NCBI GenBank assembly: GCA_005888425.1
Contig: VAZF01000084.1
Location: 1 to 12,000, forward strand
Reading direction: 5' to 3'
From: Alphaproteobacteria bacterium
Lineage (GTDB): Bacteria; Pseudomonadota; Alphaproteobacteria; ATCC43930; CGMCC-115725
Length of the DNA: 12,000 nt
Positions 6,718-12,000 of the stretch are shown one piece after another (within the stretch, counting starts at the first letter, position 1; each line of letters opens with the position of its first letter). The position numbers and the translations under genes are program-made. Below the pieces are notes generated by a model, which was not told where the DNA came from, ran no database searches, and was given only the letters and a program-made list of their open reading frames with translations.

Positions 6718-7890
6718 TCACTCCCGTTCCATGATGACGGTCGCCCCGGCATGCCGTGTGCCGAGCGAGCCGCCGGTGCCGTGCGCCAGCGCGACGTCGC
6801 AATTCTTGACCTGCACCGCCGGGTGCGCCTCGCCGCGCAATTGTCGCACCGCTTCGAGCACCTTGGTCAGCCCGCCGCGGTTCGATGGGTGATTGTTGCA
6901 GAGCCCACCGCCATCGGTGTTGAACGGCAGTTTGCCCACCCCCGAGATCAGATTGCCGTCGCTGACAAAGCGGCCGCCCTGGCCCTTCTCGCAAAAGCCG
7001 AGATCCTCGAGCTGCATCAAGACCGTGATCGTGAAGCTGTCATAGATCGAGGCGTATTTGATGTCGCTCGGCTTGACACCGGCTTCGGCGAAGGCGAGCG
7101 GACCCGACCACCGGCCGCCGGAATAGGTCAGGTCGACCTTGCCGCCCATCTGGTGCTTTGGCGCCTCGCCGGCGCCGATCAGTTTGACGAGCGGGCGCTT
7201 GAGGCTCTTCGCGATCTCCGGCGTCGTCATGATGATCGCGCCCCCGCCATCACTGATGACGCAGCAATCGAGCCGGTGCAGCGGGTCGGCGATCATCGGC
7301 GAATTGACGACGTCCTCGACCGTCACGACGTCGCGCAGCATCGCATGCGGGTTGTGCTGCGCGTGGTGCGAGGCGGCGACCTTGATCCAGGCGAGCTGCT
7401 CGCTCGTCGTGCCGTATTCGTGCATGTGGCGCATCGCCGCCATCGCGTACATGTTCGCGGTCGCGGGCGCGTAGGGCAGCTCGAACCCCGATTCCGGCAT
7501 CGGCCGTTCGGGAGCCCGCGGCGCCGTGCCGGTCGCCATGCCCTCGGCGCGCGGCCGACCGGCGAGCGTGATCAGCGCGATCGAGCATTTGCCGGCGGCG
7601 ATCGCCTCGGCGACATGACCGACCTGCAGCAGGTAGGAGGAGCCGCCGACATCGGTTGAATCGATGTGCTTCAGCTTGAGGCCGAGATAGTCGATCATCG
7701 ACAGTGCCCCGAGGCCCGGCGTGTCGCCGGCGGCGCAGAAATAGCCGTCGATGTCGTTCTTCGTGAGGCCGGCGTCCTCGAGCGCACCCCTGGCCGACTC
7801 GGCGTGGAGTTGCGGGATGGTCTTGTCCGTCGCAAGCCGCGTCGGGTGCTCGTAGATGCCGACGATATAGGCCTTGCCTTTGATGCTCAT
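6718..7890 (-). CDS. SCP-x thiolase-like protein lacking catalytic cysteines (possible retro-aldolase)
   Basis: A 390-residue cytoplasmic protein of the thiolase fold, SCP-x/non-decarboxylating condensing subgroup. Family marks are ESARGALEDAGLTKNDIDGYF (31-51), PLHRLDCCVISDGGGAIIM (203-221), IYDSFTITVLMQLEDLGFC (282-300), GGGLCNNHPSNRGG (327-340) and ALAHGTGGSLGTRHAG (367-382). Where true thiolases carry the nucleophilic Cys (CASG motif), this protein reads STDVGGSS (78-85), and the C-terminal CxG cysteine is also missing (HGTGG). His334 of the GHP-like motif remains. This pattern, with the adjoining DUF35 gene, is that of Ltp2-type enzymes that cleave beta-hydroxyacyl-CoA side chains by retro-aldol reaction; the substrate is unknown. 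The ATG at 7890 is preferred (GGAGG eleven bases upstream, homology starts at MSIKGKAYIVG). An in-frame ATG at 7917 would overlap that site. Confidence 0.9.
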   Translation of the reverse strand: MSIKGKAYIVGIYEHPTRLATDKTIPQLHAESARGALEDAGLTKNDIDGYFCAAGDTPGLGALSMIDYLGLKLKHIDSTDVGGSSYLLQVGHVAEAIAAGKCSIALITLAGRPRAEGMATGTAPRAPERPMPESGFELPYAPATANMYAMAAMRHMHEYGTTSEQLAWIKVAASHHAQHNPHAMLRDVVTVEDVVNSPMIADPLHRLDCCVISDGGGAIIMTTPEIAKSLKRPLVKLIGAGEAPKHQMGGKVDLTYSGGRWSGPLAFAEAGVKPSDIKYASIYDSFTITVLMQLEDLGFCEKGQGGRFVSDGNLISGVGKLPFNTDGGGLCNNHPSNRGGLTKVLEAVRQLRGEAHPAVQVKNCDVALAHGTGGSLGTRHAGATVIMERE

Positions 7891-8138
7891 CGCGGGCCGA
7901 TCCTCCCCATGGCGCATAGCCTTCGCGCACGACTTTGCGCGAGAGGCGCAGGATGCGGGAGCGTTCCGCCGTGGGTCAATCCCGGATCGACCGCCGGCCA
8001 TTAAACCAGAGCGCGAGTAGCGTCGGGCTGATCGCCCTTTGATGTGCGACAAGAAAGCGCAGCATAAATCTGTGCAATTTTTACGCACTTCGAATGTTGG
8101 TTGAGTTGGCATCGGCCGCCAAACTAGTGCGGCAGCCC
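7891..8138. other. Intergenic leader upstream of the thiolase-like gene
   Basis: About 250 bases without a supported gene lie between the CoA-transferase terminator and the thiolase-like start, and probably contain the promoter of the thiolase-DUF35 unit. An AT-rich patch around 8060-8100 holds GTGCAATTTTTACGCAC (8072-8088), a short dyad with GTGC/GCAC arms. No -35/-10 pair is convincing. An open frame continues from the thiolase-like gene through this region into the terminator but shows no family resemblance. Confidence 0.4.
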
Positions 8139-8170
8139 AAAAAAAGGCCGAGCAGACAAGCCGCCCGGCC
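8139..8170 (-). terminator. Rho-independent terminator of the CoA-transferase gene
   Basis: Read on the minus strand, GGCCGGGC (8170-8163) pairs with GCTCGGCC (8153-8146), eight pairs including one G-U, with a nine-base loop, and is followed at once by seven T (8145-8139). It lies about 115 bases after the CoA-transferase stop, so the thiolase-like gene downstream must have its own promoter. Confidence 0.85.
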
Positions 8171-8190
8171 ATGAGTTCGCGCTGGAGGCT

Positions 8191-8251
8191 CCCCTCGCTG
8201 AGGGGGGCGTCCGTGCGTCTAACAGGGGGTCAACTGGGTTCGTTCCCCCTG
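8191..8251. repeat. Two perfect hairpins between the CoA-transferase stop and its terminator
   Basis: CCCCTC-GCT-GAGGGG (8191-8205) and CAGGGGG (8223-8229) / CCCCCTG (8245-8251) with a 15-base loop. The G- and C-runs of the two hairpins can also pair with each other, so alternative folds are possible. Neither has a T-run. They may protect the mRNA 3' end or be remnants of a palindromic repeat; no gene is seen in this stretch. Confidence 0.45.
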
Positions 8252-8285
8252 GACTCATTTGCTCACAGCGCACTGGCTCGCGCGA

Positions 8286-9458
8286 TCACCCAGCGATATC
8301 GGCGATCTCCGTCGCGCTATAGCCGAGCGCGCCTAGGATTTCGCCATTGTGCTCGCCAAGTCGGGGCGGCGGCAGCCTTTGGCCGCTCGGTGAGTCCGAA
8401 AATACGACCGGATAGGGCATCGCGACGCAGCGTCCCTCGCTCGGGTGCTGGTAGGGCTCGAAGAAGCCGCTGGCGTGGAGATCGGGGTGCGTCGCGACGG
8501 CCATCATGTCGTTGACGACGCCGTTCGGCACATCGGCCGCATCAAGCCGCTCGCGCCATTCGGCGGTGCTCCGCTTCCGCATGCGTTCGCCCAAAATCGT
8601 GTAGAGCGCGTCGATATTGGCGGTGCGCGTCGGGATCGAGCAAAAGCGCGGGTCTTGGATCATCGCCGCGCAATCGATCGCCGCGAACAGGTTGCGCCAC
8701 TGCCGGTCGGTCGTCGCCAGAAGGCAGATATAGCCGTCGGCCGTGGCGTAAGGGCGCCGCCACGGGGTCAGCATGCGCGGGTAGCCGAGTCCTTTTTCCG
8801 GCTCGCCGAAGACGCCATGCCAGAGATGGTCGACCATATTGAATGCGACCATCGTTTCCAGCATCGGAACATGGATTTCCTGGCCATTTCCGCTGCGCTC
8901 GCGGTGGAACAGCGCCATCCCGATGGAGGAGGCCAGCACATAGCCGCACAATTTGTCGCCGACCACCATCGGCACATAGCGTGGCGGATCATCTGTCCCC
9001 CCATTGATCGCCGCTAAACCGCTCTCGCCCTGGATGACGTCGTCAAACGCGGCTCGGTCGCGCTCCGGCCCGTCTTTGCGATAGCCGCTCGCCCAGGCAT
9101 AGACGATGCGCCGATTTACCGCCGCGATCGCCGCATAGTCGATGCCGAGCCGTTCGGCCGCGCCCGGCCGCATATTATGGACAAAGACATCGGCGGTGGC
9201 CGCGAGGCGCAGCAACGCGTCGCGCGCCCGCGGTTGTTTCAGGTCGAGGACGACACTCTTCTTGTTGCGGTTGACGTTGAGGTAATAGGCCGCCATCCCC
9301 GGGTTCCGCGCCGGACCGATGCCGCGCATCATCTCGCCTTCGGGCGGCTCGATCTTGATGATTTCCGCGCCGAGATCGCCGAGGATCTGGGTCGCCACCG
9401 GCCCCAACACCGCGACCGTCAGATCGATGACGCGGATCCCCGCCAGCGGTCCCGACAT
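8286..9458 (-). CDS. CaiB/BaiF (family III) CoA-transferase
   Basis: A 390-residue cytoplasmic enzyme that moves CoA between carboxylic acids, or activates an acid from a donor CoA thioester. Typical features are the N-terminus GPLAGIRVIDLTVAVLGPVA, the GDLGAEIIKIEPPEGE segment (about 27-42), NVNRNKKSVVLDLK (61-74), FVHNMRPGAAERLG (92-105) and FDDVIQGESGL (138-148), whose first Asp (139 from this start) matches the catalytic aspartate. The C-terminal part contains GYPRMLTPWRRPYATADGYI and LGEHNGEIL. Length is normal for the family. The ATG at 9458 has GGAG six bases upstream and gives the usual MSGPLAG start; ATGs at 9474 and 9476-proximal positions add only six residues and lack a good site. 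It heads the minus-strand catabolic stretch and probably feeds a CoA ester to the thiolase-like/DUF35 pair, though a terminator separates them. Specific acid unknown. Confidence 0.92.
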   Translation of the reverse strand: MSGPLAGIRVIDLTVAVLGPVATQILGDLGAEIIKIEPPEGEMMRGIGPARNPGMAAYYLNVNRNKKSVVLDLKQPRARDALLRLAATADVFVHNMRPGAAERLGIDYAAIAAVNRRIVYAWASGYRKDGPERDRAAFDDVIQGESGLAAINGGTDDPPRYVPMVVGDKLCGYVLASSIGMALFHRERSGNGQEIHVPMLETMVAFNMVDHLWHGVFGEPEKGLGYPRMLTPWRRPYATADGYICLLATTDRQWRNLFAAIDCAAMIQDPRFCSIPTRTANIDALYTILGERMRKRSTAEWRERLDAADVPNGVVNDMMAVATHPDLHASGFFEPYQHPSEGRCVAMPYPVVFSDSPSGQRLPPPRLGEHNGEILGALGYSATEIADIAG

Positions 9459-9502
9459 ATCGGTCTCCAACATCATTCCCGCCTTCGTCTTACTCCGTCA
9501 TC

Positions 9503-9595
9503 CCGTGGGCCGTTAGCCCACGGACTTGATCCATGGGGAAGGCCGGGATCCACCTAACCGCGTCCGAGAGGGCTGCAGAGTAGATCCCGGCCTTC
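9503..9595. repeat. Compound palindromic element (two nested hairpins) in divergent intergenic region
   Basis: The first unit is CCGTGGGC-CGTTA-GCCCACGG (9503-9523, 8 bp perfect). The second is GAAGGCCGGGATC (9538-9550) / GATCCCGGCCTTC (9583-9595), 13 bp perfect with a 32-base loop, followed by GCCGCGACGACGG. It fills most of the space between the divergent CoA-transferase and NTF2-like genes. Pieces of the second unit recur at 11054-11071 and 11121-11131, so it belongs to a dispersed REP/BIME-like family rather than being a terminator. Confidence 0.7.
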
Positions 9596-9656
9596 GCCGC
9601 GACGACGGCTCAGTGCTAACATCCCGGCAGAAGTCGAGCAAATTCGAGGTAATCGA

Positions 9657-10025
9657 ATGATCGCGCCAGTCGATTCGGATGATCTCGAGCACGTTAAGGC
9701 CTGGTTTCGGCGTCTCTCGGAGCACGTGCAGGCGGTCTATTTCGCCGGTGCGCACCCGCTCTTCACTGAGGACATGATCGCCTTCGGCACCTTTGAGAAT
9801 TTCATCACCGGTCGCGAGGCGGTCGAGCGCGCGCAATGGCGCAACGTCTGGCCGGTCACCTCCGGCTTCCGCTACCGCATGGACGACATCCGCGCGCTCG
9901 TCTCGCCCGACCGGCTCTTCGCGGTCGGCATGGGCGTTTTCGATTCGACCGGCTATCACGAGGACGGCTTGCCTTACGAGCGCCCCGGCCGCACGACGGT
10001 GGCGCTGTCGCGCCGGACTTGCTAG
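9657..10025 (+). CDS. NTF2-like / SnoaL-like protein, short at the C-terminus
   Basis: A 122-residue cone-shaped alpha+beta (NTF2-fold) protein. Landmarks are the first helix (LEHVKAWFRRLSEHVQAVYF, 10-29), HPLFTEDMIAFGTF (33-46), the GREAVERAQWRNVWP helix (52-66), a strand GFRYRMDDIRALVSPDRLFAVGMGVFDSTGYHEDG (70-104) and YERPGRTTVALSRR (107-120). Relatives normally continue with a last strand of the type WxxxHTHFSL; here the frame stops two residues after ALSRR. No other frame downstream encodes such a strand, and a terminator begins ten bases after the stop, so the short form is what is transcribed. The ATG has GAGG seven bases upstream. Function unknown; members range from small enzymes (isomerases, hydrolases) to binding proteins. 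Confidence 0.82.
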   Translation: MIAPVDSDDLEHVKAWFRRLSEHVQAVYFAGAHPLFTEDMIAFGTFENFITGREAVERAQWRNVWPVTSGFRYRMDDIRALVSPDRLFAVGMGVFDSTGYHEDGLPYERPGRTTVALSRRTC

Positions 10026-10035
10026 AAAGGCGCCG

Positions 10036-10064
10036 CGGCGAGGCGGGGCCTCGCCGTTATTGTT
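10036..10064 (+). terminator. Rho-independent terminator after the NTF2-like gene
   Basis: Perfect 9-bp stem CGGCGAGGC (10036-10044) / GCCTCGCCG (10048-10056) with a three-base GGG loop, followed by the T-rich TTATTGTT (10057-10064). It begins ten bases after the TAG of the NTF2-like gene and ends 26 bases before the next start. Confidence 0.85.
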
Positions 10065-10089
10065 ACGAACATTGCGGAAGGGCGGGGTA

Positions 10090-11007
10090 ATGACGGGTTG
10101 GTTAGGGTTGCGCGGCCTGACGATTGGCGCGGCGCTCGCGTTCGGGGTCACAGCGCCGGCGATGGCGGACGGCCTGTCGCAATTCGAGAAGCTGCTGAAG
10201 CCGCAGATCCCGCCCGGCGCCCTGACCTACAAGAGCGCCAAGACGCTCGGCGATAACGGTTTCGTGCTTGAGGGGGTGACCCTCACCGACAACTCCGATG
10301 GCGCCGATAAGAAACGCCCCGTCCCGGTCAAGAAGATCACGGTCGAGGAATTCGATTTCGCCGGCTTCGAGAAAGACCAGGCGCCAACCTTTATGAAGGC
10401 GAAGGTCGAAGGCATCGCGATCGATGCGAAGCCGAGCGAAAGCGTCGATCTGAAGGAAATGGCCGGGCTCGACCATGTCAACGGTGACTTCCTCATCGAT
10501 TACCGGCTCGACGCGAAAGCGAGGACGATGAGCGTCAATCGGGTCGAGCTTGATCTTGAGGGGCTCGGCCGCCTCGAACTGTCGCTGGTCGTCGACGGCG
10601 TCGACGCGGACTCCCACAAGAAGGACGGCGCGATGGACGACGCGGTGTTGCGCACCGCCAAGCTGACCTTCGAGGACCGCTCGATCCTCGGCAAGCTCGT
10701 GCCGGCGGTCGCGAAGATGCAGGGCAGCGACGCGGCCGCGACGATCGCGTTGGCGAAGCTGATGCTGGAAGGCGTCCGCGCCGGGCAGGGCGAGGCGACG
10801 CAGACGGCCTTCGACGCGCTGGCCTCCTTCCTCGACGATTACAAAAAGCCAAAGGGGCCGCTGACCGTCACGCTGAAGCCGGACAAGAAATTTTCCGGCG
10901 CGGATTTGAAGAACGCCGCCGGCGCCGACGACGTCATCAAGGCGCTCGGGCTGGCGGTCAATTACGCCGGCACCGTTCCGCACCCGCCCGCGCCGATCAA
11001 GCAATAG
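10090..11007 (+). CDS. Exported protein of unknown function
   Basis: A 305-residue protein with a clear Sec signal peptide (residues 1-26, hydrophobic core TIGAALAFGVTAPAMA, cleavage AMA|DG), so it is periplasmic or outer-membrane associated. The mature part starts with an amphipathic stretch (LSQFEKLLKPQIPPGALTYKSAK). Alternating beta-strand-like segments follow (FVLEGVTLTDN, VPVKKITVEEFDFAGF, AKVEGIAIDA, GDFLIDYRLDAKARTMSVNR, VELDLEGLGRLELSLVVDGV), then helices (about 185-250) and a Lys-rich end (LTVTLKPDKKFSGADLK). The strand repeats recall AsmA/DUF945-like proteins, but I do not recognise the family. The ATG at 10090 has GGAAGG upstream; the open frame continues further up but lies within the terminator and the NTF2-like gene. 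Codon use matches its neighbours. Confidence 0.85.
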   Translation: MTGWLGLRGLTIGAALAFGVTAPAMADGLSQFEKLLKPQIPPGALTYKSAKTLGDNGFVLEGVTLTDNSDGADKKRPVPVKKITVEEFDFAGFEKDQAPTFMKAKVEGIAIDAKPSESVDLKEMAGLDHVNGDFLIDYRLDAKARTMSVNRVELDLEGLGRLELSLVVDGVDADSHKKDGAMDDAVLRTAKLTFEDRSILGKLVPAVAKMQGSDAAATIALAKLMLEGVRAGQGEATQTAFDALASFLDDYKKPKGPLTVTLKPDKKFSGADLKNAAGADDVIKALGLAVNYAGTVPHPPAPIKQ

Positions 11008-11009
11008 GC

Positions 11010-11034
11010 GCCAGAACCGTTATACCGTTCTGGC
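11010..11034 (+). terminator. Hairpin directly after the exported-protein gene
   Basis: GCCAGAAC (11010-11017) / GTTCTGGC (11027-11034), 8 bp perfect with a nine-base loop, starting three bases after the TAG. The only T-run (TTTT) lies about eleven bases further on, so it is a weak or Rho-assisted terminator at best. Confidence 0.45.
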
Positions 11035-11053
11035 TGCAGCCTGGGTTTTGCGT

Positions 11054-11071
11054 TCCCGGCGAAGACCGGGA
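11054..11071. repeat. REP-like hairpin related to the 9503-9595 element
   Basis: TCCCGG-CGAAGA-CCGGGA forms a 6-bp hairpin. Its core CGGCGAAGACCGGGA matches, with one difference, the sequence CGGCGAAGGCCGGGA read on the minus strand at the right end of the compound element near 9583-9600. Confidence 0.5.
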
Positions 11072-11328
11072 CTCATTCGTCAGCCGCTGCTGCCTTTGCG
11101 GGCATCGGTCCAGGCCTCCTGCCGGGATCTAATTTTTCCTGCGGCCTGGCCGCTCTCGCCGGGCGATTAACACAACAATGTCACACCGCACGACGCCCTG
11201 GCTGCTAATGAACCGCTGCTGATGGATTCCTGGCGTCGGGATGAGCCCGGCGCAAGTCTCGGTTGCGCGCGCGGACGACGGCATCTCGCTGCTGTTTATA
11301 GCGTAGCAGAGGGCGGAAGGCGGTGGCG

Positions 11329-11508
11329 GTGACCGAGGACTTTCCGGAGGATAGGGTGGCACATTTTCGCGAGGTCGCCGTGAGGCTCCGGGGCATCGCC
11401 GAGAAAATGCGGTTCGAGCCGCGCCGCCGCGAGCAGCTGCTGGCGCTCGCCGACGGCTTCGAGAGGTTCGCCGCACGCCTTGAAGAGGAAGCCAAGATTT
11501 CGCAATAG
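11329..11508 (+). CDS. Small helical protein, hypothetical
   Basis: A 59-residue, strongly charged protein (MTEDFPEDRVAHFREVAVRL, then GIAEKMRFEPRRREQLLALA, ending RLEEEAKISQ). It is predicted to be two helices joined at FEPRR. Similar short proteins with a pattern like A..R..AE....P..R..LL.LA...E..A are widespread in alphaproteobacteria, with no known function. The GTG at 11329 is chosen because GGAAGG lies eight bases upstream; a GTG at 11323 is in frame and adds two residues but is too close to that site. The gene ends 51 bases before the oxygenase gene on the same strand, so the two may share a transcript. Confidence 0.65.
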   Translation: MTEDFPEDRVAHFREVAVRLRGIAEKMRFEPRRREQLLALADGFERFAARLEEEAKISQ

Positions 11509-11559
11509 CCGCGCCGCAATCTGCGCCATAATGCCATTGCCTTTGCGTTGGAGGCGGGC

Positions 11560-12000
11560 ATGAGCGAGACGATCCCGGTCATCGATATCGCGGACTATGT
11601 CGCCGGCCGGCCGGGAGCGCTGGCCGCCACCGCGCGCCAGGTGCATGACGCACTGACGACGATCGGCTTTTTCGTGTTGACCGGGCACGGCGTGCCGCAG
11701 CCGCTGATCGAGCGCACCTTCGCCGAGGCCCGGCGGCTTCATGCCCTGCCGATCGCGAAGAAGCTCGCCTTGAAGCTCAACGAGCACAATAACGGCTACA
11801 TGGTCATGGGCCGCTATGCCGTGCGCACCTCCGACCTCAACAACAATGATCCATCGGTTTATAGCGGCGATCTCAACGAAGCCTTCTTCGTCAAGCGCGA
11901 GCGCCCGCCTGACGATCCGCTGTTGTTGTCCGGCCGCCGCTTTGTCGGCCCGAACCAATGGCCCGCGGACAGCGATCTCCCGGGCTTCCGCGCCAACCTT
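11560..12000 (+). CDS. Isopenicillin-N-synthase-like 2-oxoglutarate/Fe(II) dioxygenase (N-terminal part)
   Basis: The first 147 codons of a non-haem iron oxygenase of the IPNS/DIOX family; the frame is still open at the window end. The conserved DIOX_N region is clear: IPVIDIADYVAG (5-16), ARQVHDALTTIGFFVLTGHG (25-44), ARRLHALPIAKKLALKL (57-73), NNGYMVMG (77-84), DLNEAFFVKRERPPDDP (104-120) and PNQWPADSDLPGFR (131-144). The HxD...H iron ligands and the RxS 2-oxoglutarate motif belong to the C-terminal half, outside the window, so activity cannot be judged. GGAGG lies five bases before the ATG. Bacterial relatives oxidise small molecules or, in some cases, act in purine or amino acid metabolism; the substrate here is unknown. 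Confidence 0.9.
   Translation, partial: MSETIPVIDIADYVAGRPGALAATARQVHDALTTIGFFVLTGHGVPQPLIERTFAEARRLHALPIAKKLALKLNEHNNGYMVMGRYAVRTSDLNNNDPSVYSGDLNEAFFVKRERPPDDPLLLSGRRFVGPNQWPADSDLPGFRANL

Larger units (their letters stand above)
11008..11328. other. Intergenic region with repeat relics
   Basis: About 320 bases. The first part is a hairpin (11010-11034), then a REP-like hairpin TCCCGG-CGAAGA-CCGGGA (11054-11071) and an 11-base match to the element at 9503-9595 (GCCGGGATCTA, 11121-11131). The remainder up to 11328 should carry the promoter of the small gene that follows. A 14-codon frame MSHRTTPWLLMNRC (11178-11222) has no ribosome binding site and is not called. Confidence 0.45.

Noticed and set aside
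6713..6994. N-terminal extension of the DUF35 protein inside the thiolase-like gene
   Set aside because: It is an out-of-frame shadow of the thiolase-like gene; the ATG at 6712 has GGGAG upstream and gives the expected domain start.
8072..8088. Dyad GTGCAATTTTTACGCAC as an operator of the thiolase-like gene
   Set aside because: Arms of only four bases around an AT-rich centre can easily arise by chance; mentioned only in the description of the region.
7891..8172. N-terminal extension of the thiolase-like protein to an ATG at 8172
   Set aside because: The extension would read through the CoA-transferase terminator and gives a Cys/Arg-rich segment absent from the family; the start at 7890 has a ribosome binding site and matches the family N-terminus.
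10102..11004. 300-codon open frame on the minus strand opposite the exported-protein gene
   Set aside because: Arg/Asp/His-rich antisense translation; the plus-strand gene has a signal peptide, ribosome binding site and normal composition.
11178..11222. 14-codon frame MSHRTTPWLLMNRC, reminiscent of a leader peptide ending in Cys
   Set aside because: No ribosome binding site, no attenuator hairpin directly after it, and no sulfur-metabolism gene downstream.
1..12000. Defence system, prophage, CRISPR array, tRNA or insertion sequence
   Set aside because: I saw no regular direct-repeat array, transposase or integrase motif, or cloverleaf-like sequence; the genes are metabolic or transport-related.

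Overview
The window is a 12 kb piece of a GC-rich bacterial chromosome, most plausibly from an alphaproteobacterium (Hyphomicrobiales- or Rhodospirillales-like). The reasons are the strong G/C third-position bias, the style of the proteins (an XRE regulator of the PraR/PhrR type, CaiB/BaiF CoA-transferase, SCP-x thiolase-like plus DUF35 pair, Tat-exported lactonase) and the small palindromic intergenic repeats. The genus cannot be fixed from the sequence alone. No rRNA, tRNA, CRISPR array, transposase or phage gene was seen.

Layout. Positions 1-389 (minus) hold the N-terminal part of an IlvD/Edd-family dehydratase cut by the window edge. It lies just downstream of a large CPA2 cation:proton antiporter with C-terminal USP-like domains (477-2714, minus). 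A 0.4 kb divergent intergenic region with small palindromes separates the antiporter from a plus-strand XRE regulator (3123-3494). This regulator converges on the next gene across a perfect 11-bp hairpin at 3531-3560.

Positions 3568 to 9458 form a long minus-strand catabolic stretch. In order of transcription it holds a CaiB/BaiF CoA-transferase with its own Rho-independent terminator, a thiolase-like protein, a DUF35 zinc-ribbon/OB-fold partner, an SRPBCC/AHSA1 protein, a Tat-exported lactonase-like beta-propeller and a class II aldolase/adducin-family protein. Positions 9657 to the end are all plus strand: a short NTF2-like protein ending at a strong terminator, an exported protein of unknown function, a small helical protein and the start of an isopenicillin-N-synthase-like 2-oxoglutarate/Fe(II) oxygenase that runs off the window.

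How the genes may work together. The CoA-transferase, thiolase-like protein and DUF35 protein look like parts of a CoA-thioester catabolic route: activation of an acid, then C-C bond cleavage. The thiolase-like protein lacks both catalytic cysteines but keeps a histidine, which together with the DUF35 partner recalls the Ltp2-ChsH2 type of retro-aldolase rather than a true thiolase. The lactonase-like, class II aldolase and dehydratase genes would fit sugar-acid or lactone metabolism, but nothing shows that they form one pathway. The lactonase and SRPBCC genes are visibly less GC-rich than their neighbours, and degenerate copies of a palindromic repeat lie just upstream of the lactonase and aldolase starts. 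This suggests that this part of the region has been remodelled. I found no convincing wholly new system; the cysteine-less thiolase/DUF35 pair and the repeat elements are the most interesting items.
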